From a virus: a stretch of DNA of 64,000 bases. The notes beneath the pieces are model-generated. The model saw only the letters and a program-made list of their open reading frames with translations. It was not told the DNA's origin and did not search any database. The stretch spans positions 1 through 64,000 of IMG/VR virus record IMGVR_UViG_3300004807_000021. One strand, given 5' to 3'. Made by a program: the position numbers and the translations under genes. Shown here piece after piece: positions 26,115 through 34,621 of this stretch. Every line of letters begins with the position of its first letter. Within the stretch, counting starts at the first letter, position 1.

Positions 26115-26458
26115 TATACGGCCAAAGTGCTCACTGTCACTGTTAAAATATTTGCCACACTGGCTTTTGCCACTAGCAGATCATTGTTGCCTAATACTAA
26201 TTTTTCTTGATCTAAACTTACAGTTTCTGTTGGCGGAATAGTAATAGCGTTAATAATCATATTATTAACACCAGCCGTTCCTTGAGATCCTCCTGCATTT
26301 GGTACTGCATATAAAGTAAATGTTGCAGACGTGCTTGAACTAGTATTACAAATCATTATAGTTGTAATGGCATTTCCCAGCACTGGAGAAACTGCTGTGC
26401 TAGTAAACACTGTAGTGTTTGTATTTGCTGTTGAAATTAAAGTCGATGTTAGTGCCAT
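26114..26458 (-). CDS. Small beta-sandwich-like virion protein (114 aa), paralogue of 21624-21989
   Basis: All-beta small protein with the motif order NTSSSTSATFTLYAV, ITIPPTETVSLDQEKLVLGNNDLLV, and a C-terminal VTVSTLAV. The same layout is seen in the 121-aa protein at 21624-21989. AAGGAATAGCA in front of the ATG is a good ribosome site. It is flanked by fibre-cassette genes on both sides and translationally coupled to the 339-aa gene. Likely a head or tail decoration/adaptor; the specific role is unknown. Confidence 0.65.
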   Translation of the reverse strand: MALTSTLISTANTNTTVFTSTAVSPVLGNAITTIMICNTSSSTSATFTLYAVPNAGGSQGTAGVNNMIINAITIPPTETVSLDQEKLVLGNNDLLVAKASVANILTVTVSTLAV

Positions 26459-26467
26459 TGCTATTCC

Positions 26468-27454
26468 TTATAATAAAATACTTAGTGCTACAGCTCGACT
26501 TCTGCTGACTAATTCGTCTGGAGTTTGTGACGCATTGTTATTGTTAAAAAACAATCCTGTTTTTCCTGGTCCAGGAGTGGCTTTAGAATATAAATTAGTA
26601 GTACCTGCAACTATGCTTGGGTCTGCTCCTTGATCGTTTAATGTAAGAACACCGTTCAATTCTATTTTTCCAGTATTGGCTTGTAGAACTAAATTGTTGC
26701 TGTTACTTCCAGTATTACTAATGCTGTTTTGATATACAGTAATATTGCCCATGGTAAAACCACCGCTGGCCAATGTTGCCTGTGTAATACCGCCCAATTG
26801 AAAAACAATACTAGAAGCAAATGCCTGTACACTTGCAGTTGCATCAACTAGTGGTGTTACTGTAGGATACCATAATGCACTAACTGCAATAGTTCCTGCG
26901 GCATTTTGTACATACTGTTGTACATATTTTCTGTTAGGAATATCATTATCGTTAAGCACACGAGCTTCATAACTGCCGCCGTTGGCTATTCTAAGTACAT
27001 AGGGATTATTTTGAAAATCAAAAACAAAGTTGCTGGTACTTGGAGTTACCAATGTAGCTAATTGTAATCCAGATGGAATTCCATCTGCGGTCTTAGCTGT
27101 AAACGTACCTGCTAGATTTGTGCTAGTGCTTGGATTGTAGTGACTGACATTTTCGTCGAATAAAAATGTTGCTGTGCTACGACTTCCTCGCCAAATAGAT
27201 AATCCAGCTTGTCCATTAATTGGACTTGCTGTGGGAATACCATCACCGTTGTAAACATTATTAGGATCGTAATTGATCTGTATAAGATTGTCTTGTATAA
27301 TTGCTGTAGTGCTTTCAATATTAGTTTGAGCACCCATTACATCAAGATTGCCCGTGATGGTCACTGTACCAGTAGTACCTGGATCGAGAATAATGTTCCC
27401 GCCAGACAATACTCTGATTCGATAATCACCACTGAGGTTTAAGACTCTTGACAT
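26468..27454 (-). CDS. Fibre-like virion protein (328 aa)
   Basis: The N-terminus (SRVLNLSGDYRIRVLSGGNI, then TVTITGNLDVMGAQTNIEST) is a repeated-strand fibre start known from structural proteins of T4-like aquatic phages. The middle contains NRKYVQQYVQ, a YV-pair motif typical of fibre knob or trimerisation regions. The end carries KTGLFFNNNNASQTPDELVSR and SILL. The ribosome site is AAGGATACACA before ATG. It is the second gene after the MGRPLNKKY protein and precedes the small beta-sandwich gene. Probably a whisker or short fibre component; no enzymatic motif is seen. Confidence 0.75.
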   Translation of the reverse strand: MSRVLNLSGDYRIRVLSGGNIILDPGTTGTVTITGNLDVMGAQTNIESTTAIIQDNLIQINYDPNNVYNGDGIPTASPINGQAGLSIWRGSRSTATFLFDENVSHYNPSTSTNLAGTFTAKTADGIPSGLQLATLVTPSTSNFVFDFQNNPYVLRIANGGSYEARVLNDNDIPNRKYVQQYVQNAAGTIAVSALWYPTVTPLVDATASVQAFASSIVFQLGGITQATLASGGFTMGNITVYQNSISNTGSNSNNLVLQANTGKIELNGVLTLNDQGADPSIVAGTTNLYSKATPGPGKTGLFFNNNNASQTPDELVSRSRAVALSILL

Positions 27455-27493
27455 TGTGTATCCTTAAGTAGGAGCCGAAGCCCCTATTGGTTA

Positions 27494-29263
27494 TTAAGCG
27501 TTGTCGATCTTAACAGAAACGTTGGCTGTTGGTGCACCAAATGTCCAGTTAACTGTTGATCCATCTGTAAACTGTGTACCTGTATTACGAGTTACACGGC
27601 AACGACGATTAGTAATCTTAGTTACCCAATATGTACCACCAGCGGAATCAGTAGCGTTGATAGCCATTGTTCCACCAACTGTTGGGAAAGTGTTAACTAA
27701 TTTAGCGTAGAATACACCGTCAGAACTTTCAACACGGAAACGTTGTGTGTTTTCTTGTTTGATAATGTCTGTATCTTGACGAACAACACCGCCTGTTGTA
27801 ATTAATGACTGTGCTTGGATAGCGGCATAGTTACCAGTATAACCAGTTGTTACCTGTGCGGCAAATGTCATTGTTGCAACTGCGACACCTGAACCAAATG
27901 TGATTGCTGTGTTACCACTTACTACTGTAGTAATTGTCAAACTTGATGCTGAAGTTACCACTGCGGCACTACCACCTACTGAGCTACTTAGAACAATTTC
28001 AGTTGATCCGTTAACTGCAATAATGTAGTATGTACCAGCCGTCAAGCTACCGCCTGAACCAGTTGTAACAACCTTCATACCTGGAACTAATTGGTCTGTG
28101 GAACTTACTGTTTCTTTGTACAATACAATTGATAAACCAGTTACTGCACCTGCGGCACCACCTGATAGTGCTGTACCGTCAAGTTTTGTCAATGTTAAAG
28201 TACTTGTACCATTAGTAGCACTGACCAAATAACTGTTGCCAGATGCAAAGCCGCTGTCGATGAATGCTGTGTTGCCGCCTGGTGTGCCAGTAAACGAAAC
28301 AACTTGACCAACATAGAATGTATTAGCAGATTGTGCTGTACCCAATGTGATTGAGTTGAAAGGTGTAGCACCAACTGTGATTGTACCATAAGTACCACTA
28401 GCAATAGTTGTTGCAGTTGTAGCACTAATACCAGGAGTTACTGGAACTGTGTTGATATAGCCGTTACCAGCATTAGAATATGACACACCATTAACACCAA
28501 ATGTTGCTGGGGCGATTGTCAAACCAGAACCAAATGCGGCTGTAGTTGCTTGAGCGGCAGCTAGACCAGATGTAACACCTGACTGAGCGTATGTACCGCC
28601 CGATACTACTGCTACAGAAGCTACTGATGCATAAGTTGTACCAATTGTTAGTGTTAGAGTACCTGTTGGTGTACCACCAGCAATACTAATTGCGGCGCCA
28701 CCGTAAGATGCACTTAGAGTCACTGTTGAACTTGATGTTACACTTGTTGTAATGTAATATGTTGAGCCAGCTGTTAGACCAGTTGAGCCAGTCAAACCAG
28801 CGTTAAATATAACGCTTGTTCCAGCCAAAGCTGTAATTGTACCACCAGATAATGTCATTACACCGCCCGATGTAATACTAGCAATGCTAAAACCACTGTA
28901 AGTTGTTAGTGTTGGAGTATATGTGCTTGTAACACCACCATACGTAACCGAAATGCTACCAGCTGTTGGGGCATAAGCTGTTGTTTGTGAACCAACTGCG
29001 TTAGTTGTACCAGTTAAAATAGTAAATGTTGGTGTACCAACTGCTGTTACAGCACCTTCGCCAGATAGTGCTGGCTTTGGAAATGTTGTTGTTAGAGCGG
29101 CAGCCTGCGATTGAGTATAAGAACCAGCTGTTGTAACGTTTGCGTTAAGAGCTTTTAGACCACCTAAGTCGTAGTCTGTTGGCAACAAGTTTGTGTTACC
29201 AAATGTGCCTGCGGCACCTGTATTACGTTTACCAATATATTTTTTATTTAAGGGACGTCCCAT
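27494..29263 (-). CDS. MGRPLNKKY-type virion structural protein with repeat expansion (589 aa)
   Basis: The N-terminus MGRPLNKKYIGKRN and the C-terminal block (TQRFRVESSDG ... VTKITNRRCRVTRNTG ... WTFGAP) match a small structural protein common in T4-like aquatic phages. That C-terminus is a KIT-R-VTR strand pair. Here about 400 residues of beta modules lie between the two ends. Two are near-copies (GLTAGSTYYITTSVTSSSTVTLS and SLTAGTYYIIAVNGSTEIVLS, shown in part), so the protein is far longer than the core domain needs. AGGAGAAAACAAA precedes the ATG, in a leader with two hairpins and a late promoter. It may be an abundant capsid or tail decoration, expressed from its own promoter just after the capsid gene. 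Confidence 0.75.
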   Translation of the reverse strand: MGRPLNKKYIGKRNTGAAGTFGNTNLLPTDYDLGGLKALNANVTTAGSYTQSQAAALTTTFPKPALSGEGAVTAVGTPTFTILTGTTNAVGSQTTAYAPTAGSISVTYGGVTSTYTPTLTTYSGFSIASITSGGVMTLSGGTITALAGTSVIFNAGLTGSTGLTAGSTYYITTSVTSSSTVTLSASYGGAAISIAGGTPTGTLTLTIGTTYASVASVAVVSGGTYAQSGVTSGLAAAQATTAAFGSGLTIAPATFGVNGVSYSNAGNGYINTVPVTPGISATTATTIASGTYGTITVGATPFNSITLGTAQSANTFYVGQVVSFTGTPGGNTAFIDSGFASGNSYLVSATNGTSTLTLTKLDGTALSGGAAGAVTGLSIVLYKETVSSTDQLVPGMKVVTTGSGGSLTAGTYYIIAVNGSTEIVLSSSVGGSAAVVTSASSLTITTVVSGNTAITFGSGVAVATMTFAAQVTTGYTGNYAAIQAQSLITTGGVVRQDTDIIKQENTQRFRVESSDGVFYAKLVNTFPTVGGTMAINATDSAGGTYWVTKITNRRCRVTRNTGTQFTDGSTVNWTFGAPTANVSVKIDNA

Positions 29264-29350
29264 TTTGTTTTCTCCTGTAGAAAAACGGCGTTCTAGGCCG
29301 TACGCAGTTGGATTTCTGCATAAAACTCACCCCATGTGAGTCGTACATTG
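29264..29350 (-). promoter_or_regulatory. Structured 5' leader of the MGRPLNKKY gene
   Basis: Reading leftward from the late promoter there is a hairpin CTCAC-ATGGG-GTGAG. It is followed by ACGGC-CTAGAAC-GCCGT with TTTTC after it, which resembles a weak intrinsic terminator. The AGGAGAAAAC ribosome site comes next. The second hairpin ends about 20 nt before the ATG and could attenuate, or protect the 5' end of, the message. Confidence 0.4.
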
Positions 29351-29358
29351 TATTTATG
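29351..29358 (-). promoter_or_regulatory. T4-type late promoter (CATAAATA)
   Basis: Leftward TACGCATAAATACAATG context. CATAAATA matches the T4 late consensus at 7 of 8 positions. It overlaps the stop codon of the upstream gene and is about 90 nt in front of the MGRPLNKKY gene. Confidence 0.5.
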
Positions 29359-30409
29359 CGTAGGTGATTCTTAAGCCTGCTTGATGTATATAAGCAAAAT
29401 CGCTATGAGGAAGTACTTGATTACTTCTAAAACTTAACACTACGCCAAACGTTGAATTGGTAATTTGATCTTCGGCTAGACCTAAAAAAGTAGGAATATT
29501 TGTAATTATTCTCACGTTTCCTATGTAAACATAACTAGGATCTTCACGTAGTCCAAAAGTCAATGTTGTAGTGGTATCAGTTGTAGTTACGTGAAATTCA
29601 TGATATTGCCAAGTATTAAGTAATACATTATTTTCGTCCAATAAAACTTGATTGCCCTGTATGTTGGTCATTGTGACCTTGAGTTCTTCTGGAGCATTGA
29701 AATTATAACTGTAAAAACTAACAACTAAATTGTCTCCAAAATTACAACTGACTGTTTGGCTTATGAGTCCCAATTGACTCACTCGGCCTCCTCCAATTAC
29801 ATATTGTGCGCTGAGAGTTGGTACCCCTGACAACGCCGAAACAAGATCTATATTAATTCCGGCACTGATACCAAGAGTCCACCCGGTGAAATCTCCTGTA
29901 CCAAAATCTCCGTTTGTTAATAATTCTGTTGGAGTAAATGTGGTTAAGGGTGCATCTAAACCCCATACATCTGAACCGCTTCCATATATATGATAATCAC
30001 CAACTGGTTGTGGAAGGTCTATAGCATTACCGGTATAGATATCTGTTTGAGCTGGATTAACTGTGGATGCTTTGTTATTGCCTATTAGGGATCCACTATA
30101 GGTAAGTTGTATAATCAAATCTTCAATTCTAGCATTTCGTTGCATGTCCAGTATCAGCTCTATGCCTAAAATTTTCTTACCTGTACTGGGTATATTATAA
30201 CCAGTACACCACAATTGGCTTGTGTTAGATAGATATTTTTCCATCCATATGCCTGATATAGTATATAATGGTTTGTTGCTTACCGCATAAACATTAGGTA
30301 CTAATGCTGTTGGATTGAATTTCCAATCTATACTAGGTATGTTGGTTATTGCATTAAGTATATTAACATTGGCCAACTGCGTGGGATTGTAAACAATAGA
30401 AGTAGTCAT
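29354..30409 (-). CDS. Virion protein with jelly-roll insertion (351 aa)
   Basis: The start is set at the ATG at 30409 (MTTSIVYNPTQLANV). The longer frame begins at 30436, inside the capsid gene's terminator hairpin, so that start is unlikely. The outer parts (residues 1-155 and 305-351) form one protein. Residues about 160-305 (ELLTNGDFGTGDFTGW ... VYIGNVRIIT) are the same type of jelly-roll domain inserted in the 633-aa fibre protein. The DNA at the domain start is similar in both, for example CAAAATCTCC.TTTGTTA on the + strand. GGTAAATATA lies directly upstream of the ATG, with no clear ribosome site. Expected to be a minor capsid or tail decoration; unproven. Confidence 0.7.
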   Translation of the reverse strand: MTTSIVYNPTQLANVNILNAITNIPSIDWKFNPTALVPNVYAVSNKPLYTISGIWMEKYLSNTSQLWCTGYNIPSTGKKILGIELILDMQRNARIEDLIIQLTYSGSLIGNNKASTVNPAQTDIYTGNAIDLPQPVGDYHIYGSGSDVWGLDAPLTTFTPTELLTNGDFGTGDFTGWTLGISAGINIDLVSALSGVPTLSAQYVIGGGRVSQLGLISQTVSCNFGDNLVVSFYSYNFNAPEELKVTMTNIQGNQVLLDENNVLLNTWQYHEFHVTTTDTTTTLTFGLREDPSYVYIGNVRIITNIPTFLGLAEDQITNSTFGVVLSFRSNQVLPHSDFAYIHQAGLRITYA

Positions 30410-30425
30410 ATTATATTTACCCAAA

Positions 30426-30447
30426 CAAAAAGGCATCCGAAGATGCC
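30426..30447 (-). terminator. UUCG-tetraloop terminator after the capsid gene
   Basis: Read leftward: GGCATC-TTCG-GATGCC followed by TTTTTG. It lies about 35 nt after the stop of gp23. The highly expressed capsid message should end largely here. Confidence 0.9.
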
Positions 30448-30483
30448 CTTTGTTTTATTACAATAATCGCTAGGATTATCAGA

Positions 30484-31659
30484 TTAGCTGAACTTAACGT
30501 TAGCTGAAGTGATAGCTACTAGACCTAAATAGTCAGCGGCGTTACCTAGTGATGATGCTGTGTTTGTCAACTCAACATAACCATAACGTGTCATGAATGA
30601 TACGACTGGTTCAAATGTTGATGGATCCAATACAACACCACTGCTCATCAATGGGATATATGGGCAATAGAAAGCAGGAGCATCGCTCTCGCTTGAGCCT
30701 TTGTATCCAATTAGAATTGGAGCATTGTCATATGCATAGCTGTTAACATAAATCTTCATAGCACCGTTCAATGTACCAACGAATTTTGTATTTGTTGGAG
30801 CTTCGAATGTACCTTCTGTTGTACGAGCAAAAGCTGAAGTAGTAGCAGATTGTAGAATTGTTAAAGCAAATGGGCTTACAACAGCGTAGTTACCAGCACC
30901 ACGACGTGTACGTTGAGCGATCAAGTTGCTTACGCGATTGATCTGAACTGCCAATGCGGCATGCTCATCACCAACGAATGTTGCTGTACCAGATACTGCT
31001 GATTGATCATAAGTTTGTGTAGCTGTACCAGCTAGACTTGTTAATGATGCAATAATTTCTTGGTCGATTTCAGCTGTAATTTCTTGAGCCAAAGCAGCCA
31101 TAACTTCTGCTTCAACGTCAATACCTTGTTGGGCTTGAGCGTCTTGAGCGGCTTCAAATGTCCAACGAGCAGACAATTTACGAGTTTTAGCTTCAACTGT
31201 TTGTTTCAAGATTTGAATTGACATACGGTTACCAGCTTGACCTTCTAAAGAAGCTGTAGTAGCTGCCTTAGGTAAAGTCTCAACTTGGTTACCTGAGTAT
31301 GAAGACGCAATCTTGAATGGGCTTAATGCCTCTTCACCAGCTAGGATGCTAGCACCTGATGATGAATCTGCATAACGCACACGCAATGTGTGGATTTGAC
31401 CGACTGGGCCAGTCATTGGTTGTACACCAACTAACTCGTTAGCGATAACGGTTGGCATAACGCGACGGATCACTGGAAGGATCACGCGATTTAGTGTTGC
31501 AACGTTGCCAGCAGAAGTAGCACCAGCAGTTGGAGATTCCATCAAATACTTGCGAGTATTTTCTAGAGTTACACCCATTACTGATTTTTTAGTGCCTTGT
31601 AAGCCTTCTAATAGGGCTTCCTTAGTTTCTGCCCAACGTCCGTTTAATAGTTCTGACAT
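30484..31659 (-). CDS. gp23: Major capsid protein, T4 gp23-like (391 aa)
   Basis: Forms the T4-like head shell. Recognised by the gp23 pattern and by position directly after gp22. Key segments are SVMGVTLENTRKYLMES near the N-terminus, RVMPTVIANELVGVQPM with PVGQIHTLRVRYA (about 65-100), and KTRKLSARWTFEAAQDAQAQ (about 165-190). Later come RGAGNYAVVSPFALTILQS, IGYKGSSESDAPAFYCPYIP and SFMTRYGYVELTN. It is shorter than T4 gp23 (521 aa). An LME site at residues 39-41 fits the L/I-x-E cleavage rule of the gp21 protease, which would remove the first 41 residues. AAGGAGAATATTAA precedes the ATG. It is the last gene of the head operon, with a UUCG terminator downstream. Confidence 0.95.
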   Translation of the reverse strand: MSELLNGRWAETKEALLEGLQGTKKSVMGVTLENTRKYLMESPTAGATSAGNVATLNRVILPVIRRVMPTVIANELVGVQPMTGPVGQIHTLRVRYADSSSGASILAGEEALSPFKIASSYSGNQVETLPKAATTASLEGQAGNRMSIQILKQTVEAKTRKLSARWTFEAAQDAQAQQGIDVEAEVMAALAQEITAEIDQEIIASLTSLAGTATQTYDQSAVSGTATFVGDEHAALAVQINRVSNLIAQRTRRGAGNYAVVSPFALTILQSATTSAFARTTEGTFEAPTNTKFVGTLNGAMKIYVNSYAYDNAPILIGYKGSSESDAPAFYCPYIPLMSSGVVLDPSTFEPVVSFMTRYGYVELTNTASSLGNAADYLGLVAITSANVKFS

Positions 31660-31671
31660 TTAATATTCTCC

Positions 31672-32763
31672 TTAGAATTTTAGTCCAGCGAGTTTGCGGA
31701 TATCGACGATATCAGCCGTTTCGCTACTACGGGTTGTGTTGGAAATTTTATTTCCGGTTATTTCTTTAGCCTCTACTAGTGCCTGTTTCTTCTGCGGAGC
31801 CTTACCATTCAATACTGATGGCAAGTACTTTTCAAAACTTTCGTTAAGACGTTCTGTTTTCACAGACTCCATTAACTCGCTCATGATTTCACGTTGCTCA
31901 CTGTTAAGTGGGCTCAGTAACTCGCTCATGATTTCTTTTCTTGTTTGACTCTCTTTAAGAGCACGGACTTGAGCTTCTTTACTTTCTAATAGTTTCTCAG
32001 CATCTGCAACAGCTTTGGCGGCTTCTTGCATTGCTAGATCTTTCAAGTCTATGACTTTGAGTAATTTTGCTGTTTCCGATTTTTCATTTAGGTAACTTGC
32101 TTGATACTCTGAAGCAAAAGCTTCAAATAACTTGCGACCAAAATCTTGACGACGAGCGGCTTCGATGTCTTCTTTCAAGCTGTGAATTTCAGAAGTTAAA
32201 TTCTCAGTCACTACTTGATCAACCATCTTAGCGGCACGTTCAACAAATTGTTGTTTTACCTTCTTGATTTCTTGACGACCTTCGCGAACTAGGCGTACCT
32301 TAGTTTCAGCTAGATCCTTTTTGTCTTGCATAAACTCTGTAATTTCTTGAGCAAGAGCCTCAACTACAAAATGTTCTAACTTACCAAACTTGTTGGCCAT
32401 AGTAACTTGATCTTCGTGCAATTCTTTAACTTCAGAAGCCAATTGACGTGTAACAAATTCCTTCATTACAGCGGCATCTTGCTTCATCTTTTTAGCATAC
32501 TTGACTTTCATCTCAGCTAATTGCTTACGATCATCTGCAAACTCAACAAGCTCTGTAGAAAGTTGCTCGCTGATCATGCGATCAACAGCTTCAATCATTG
32601 TATTCTTGTCGTGTTCGTATTTTTGTGCGAATTCTTCGCGTAGTTGTTGAGTTAGTACTTCACGTGACTCGCTGATGCGAGCTTCGAAAGCCTGTTCAAT
32701 TGACTCTTTGATCTCTTCAGAAATCACATTGTTTTCAAATAACTGTTTTAGCGCATCCAACAT
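31672..32763 (-). CDS. gp22: Prohead core scaffolding protein, gp22-like (363 aa)
   Basis: The protein is almost wholly alpha-helical and highly charged, with long coiled-coil segments. Examples are ESIEQAFEARISESREVL, QEIKKVKQQFVERAAK and IHSLKEDIEAARRQDFGRKL. A short hydrophobic C-terminus (DIVDIRKLAGLKF) is typical of phage scaffold tails that contact the capsid. Position between the gp21 protease and gp23 is as in T4. The internal core is normally degraded by gp21 during maturation; several L/I-x-E sites are present. Ribosome site AAGGAGAATCATAT. Spacing to gp23 is 12 nt, so the two are co-transcribed. Confidence 0.92.
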   Translation of the reverse strand: MLDALKQLFENNVISEEIKESIEQAFEARISESREVLTQQLREEFAQKYEHDKNTMIEAVDRMISEQLSTELVEFADDRKQLAEMKVKYAKKMKQDAAVMKEFVTRQLASEVKELHEDQVTMANKFGKLEHFVVEALAQEITEFMQDKKDLAETKVRLVREGRQEIKKVKQQFVERAAKMVDQVVTENLTSEIHSLKEDIEAARRQDFGRKLFEAFASEYQASYLNEKSETAKLLKVIDLKDLAMQEAAKAVADAEKLLESKEAQVRALKESQTRKEIMSELLSPLNSEQREIMSELMESVKTERLNESFEKYLPSVLNGKAPQKKQALVEAKEITGNKISNTTRSSETADIVDIRKLAGLKF

Positions 32764-32778
32764 ATATGATTCTCCTTG

Positions 32779-33414
32779 TTATTGGAGTTTGCTTATTATT
32801 GATAATAAGCTCTCTTTGAGATATTTCTGTGCTTTAGGATCTCCCTTGACCTCTTGCGCTATACGCAAGGCATTTAGACCACCGCGATTATTCATCAAGT
32901 GTTCGTAAATTGGTGTAGGATATGCTCCTGGAGCACTGGGTTGAGCTACCATATCTACTGTGATAATCTCAAAATCTGATACTTCACCGGATCCGTCATC
33001 TCTGACGTTTCCGGATCCGCGACTTGAAACACCTAGCTTGACTCCGCTTTCCAGCATTGTCTTGATAAGCTGTCCCATAGGGGTTGGTAAAATTTTCAGT
33101 TTACCGTAACCATTAGGACCGTCCATCCACATATTAACTATCATGTGACTTACACGATCCAGGTTAATTTTTAGATCATCTGGATGATCTACTTCTCCGA
33201 GAACTGAATAACCGTTCTGAATCTGATCGTTAAGGGTCTTAACAGCCTTGCCAATCTCATTAACAGGGTAAACACGCTGGTTAGCGTTACGTATACCGCC
33301 CTGGATACAAATCCCGGACATGTACAAGTTCTTACCGTCTTTGTCATCAGATTCAACGATCATTTTTGCTTCGTTGAAACTGAGATTCTCTCGGAGGTAT
33401 AACATATTTTTCAA
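32779..33414 (-). CDS. gp21: Prohead protease, gp21-like (211 aa)
   Basis: Serine protease of the T4 gp21 / herpes assemblin fold that matures the prohead by cutting scaffold and capsid N-termini. Visible markers are GGIRNANQRVYPV (about 38-50) and LGEVDHPDDL with the catalytic His (about 75-85). DRVSHMIVNMWMDG follows, then GVSSRGSG with the catalytic Ser (about 130-137). The listed start is TTG at 33414, with GAGA five bases upstream of CGACA-TTG; an ATG at 33405, three codons in, is the alternative. It lies between the acidic core gene and gp22, as expected for the head cluster. Confidence 0.93.
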   Translation of the reverse strand: MKNMLYLRENLSFNEAKMIVESDDKDGKNLYMSGICIQGGIRNANQRVYPVNEIGKAVKTLNDQIQNGYSVLGEVDHPDDLKINLDRVSHMIVNMWMDGPNGYGKLKILPTPMGQLIKTMLESGVKLGVSSRGSGNVRDDGSGEVSDFEIITVDMVAQPSAPGAYPTPIYEHLMNNRGGLNALRIAQEVKGDPKAQKYLKESLLSIISKLQ

Positions 33415-33426
33415 TGTCGTCTCTTA

Positions 33427-34260
33427 TTACTTACGTGCTTTCAAGATGCTCTGCTTGTTATCAGCAGTTTCTTTCTTGCCAGCTTTTTCTGGACCATGAC
33501 CTGGTTCATGCTTCTTAAATGCTGTTTTACCTGCATTTGATTGTACACGATTGTGTACGTTCATGCCTTTAGTCAAGTCGTCTGGTGTATTCTTAGCTAG
33601 TCCGCCAGTTGTTCCACCGCTTGTTGTGCTGAAGTTCTTAGCGATATTAGCAGTTGTTCCACCCATATCGTTCTTCATGTTGTCAATTGTTGACTTTGTA
33701 TTTTGTCCATTGTCACCATGTGTTACGGATACTTTCTTGTAGTATTCCATCATTGGCTCTGGACTACCCATACCATCTTCTTCGTCCATGCCCATGTCCA
33801 TGTCATGTCCTGCGTCATGGATTGCGTCCATGTCGTGATGTCCTTCTTCGCCTTCTTGTGACAATAGTTGTTCAAATTCTGCTTTTAGGTCTTCCAATGC
33901 ATCTTCTAGATCCATTACGCGATCTTCGATATCACCGTCTTCACCCTCTTCGTCACCAAAATCTGGCTCTTCTTCGCCGTCATCTTCTGGATCTTCACCA
34001 TCATCTTCTGGCTCTTCACCATCATCTTCTGGTTCTTCGGATTCTTCCTCGTCACCTACAGATTCTTCTTCTTCCTCTTCTTCCTCTTCTTCCTTAGCAT
34101 AAGGATTGCCTTTGTCTTGTTCAAAGTCTTCGGCTAGTAGTTCTTCGTAAATTTCACGTGATTTAGAAACTACGATATTGTGGAATATTTCTTTAGCTTG
34201 GTCAGTATCATCATTGATTAAAGCTTCAAGCATTGCTTCGAATTGAGCGCGGTCAGTCAT
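33427..34260 (-). CDS. Acidic prohead core-type protein (277 aa)
   Basis: The N-terminal helix pair (RAQFEAMLEALINDDTDQAK, then FHNIVVSKSREIYEELL) is the conserved start of core proteins found next to gp21 in T4-like aquatic phages, comparable in position to T4 gp67/gp68. Residues about 55-115 are a run of acidic repeats, including EEEEEEEEE and about three copies of E-E/D-PEDDG. A short coiled coil follows (VMDLEDALEDLKAEFEQLL), then a Met/His/Asp-rich stretch and a basic C-terminus (QSILKARK). It is probably part of the prohead scaffold core; that is inference from position and charge. GGAG lies 9 nt upstream of the ATG, with a late-type promoter about 40 nt upstream. Confidence 0.8.
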   Translation of the reverse strand: MTDRAQFEAMLEALINDDTDQAKEIFHNIVVSKSREIYEELLAEDFEQDKGNPYAKEEEEEEEEEESVGDEEESEEPEDDGEEPEDDGEDPEDDGEEEPDFGDEEGEDGDIEDRVMDLEDALEDLKAEFEQLLSQEGEEGHHDMDAIHDAGHDMDMGMDEEDGMGSPEPMMEYYKKVSVTHGDNGQNTKSTIDNMKNDMGGTTANIAKNFSTTSGGTTGGLAKNTPDDLTKGMNVHNRVQSNAGKTAFKKHEPGHGPEKAGKKETADNKQSILKARK

Positions 34261-34298
34261 GTTAAATTCTCCTGTTGTTGTGATACAAGGCTGTCTAT

Positions 34299-34306
34299 TA
34301 TTTACA
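34299..34306 (-). promoter_or_regulatory. Late-type promoter (TGTAAATA) before the head core/protease/capsid genes
   Basis: Leftward TGTAAATA matches TATAAATA at 7 of 8 positions. It is 38 nt upstream of the acidic core gene and downstream of an AT-rich hairpin, so it could start a separate transcript for core, gp21, gp22 and gp23. Confidence 0.45.
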
Positions 34307-34338
34307 CTAAATGAGAATATTAGTGCATATAAAGGCTG

Positions 34339-34363
34339 AAAATAGTCAGTTTTTGACTATTTT
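34339..34363 (-). terminator. AT-rich hairpin, possible weak terminator
   Basis: Perfect 10-bp inverted repeat AAAATAGTCA / TGACTATTTT with a 5-nt loop, 12 nt after the stop of the 80-aa gene. It is low in G+C, so it may be a weak terminator or an RNA-processing site. Confidence 0.5.
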
Positions 34364-34374
34364 TACTTATTTTG

Positions 34375-34617
34375 TTAGGCACCAGCTGGAGCTGGTGGTG
34401 TGGCGTACATTGAATGTATAAATTCTAATTCGCTTTCCTGTTCCAATATGTGAGCTTCCGTACTCTTACGTAGCTCGTTAATTTGTTTAAGAGTTAATCT
34501 TGTTTTACGAGTATCACTTCTATGCACCATATCGCCATCGCGATTAGGTTCGTAGCGCAGATCATTAGCCACATGGCGTGTGTCTGGATCGATGTAAAAC
34601 AATTCTCTAAGTATCAT
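34375..34617 (-). CDS. Small head-cluster protein (80 aa), function unknown
   Basis: A charged, mostly helical protein (RLTLKQINELRKSTEAHI, EQESELEFIHSMYA) with a short Pro/Ala tail (TPPAPAGA). The start is the ATG at 34617, 7 nt after the portal stop. A CATAAATA element overlaps the portal stop just upstream, and no strong ribosome site is visible. Its place between portal and core gene matches the small gp67-like core genes of T4 relatives. The sequence does not let me confirm that identity. Confidence 0.65.
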   Translation of the reverse strand: MILRELFYIDPDTRHVANDLRYEPNRDGDMVHRSDTRKTRLTLKQINELRKSTEAHILEQESELEFIHSMYATPPAPAGA

Positions 34618-34621
34618 ATTG

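Noticed and set aside
30410-30436. Upstream start for the 351-aa gene at 30436
   Set aside because: It would begin inside the gp23 terminator hairpin; the ATG at 30409 is preferred.
33654-34097. 147-codon rightward ORF opposite the acidic core gene
   Set aside because: Leu/His/Pro/Arg-rich product is the antisense of the acidic repeat; a compositional shadow.
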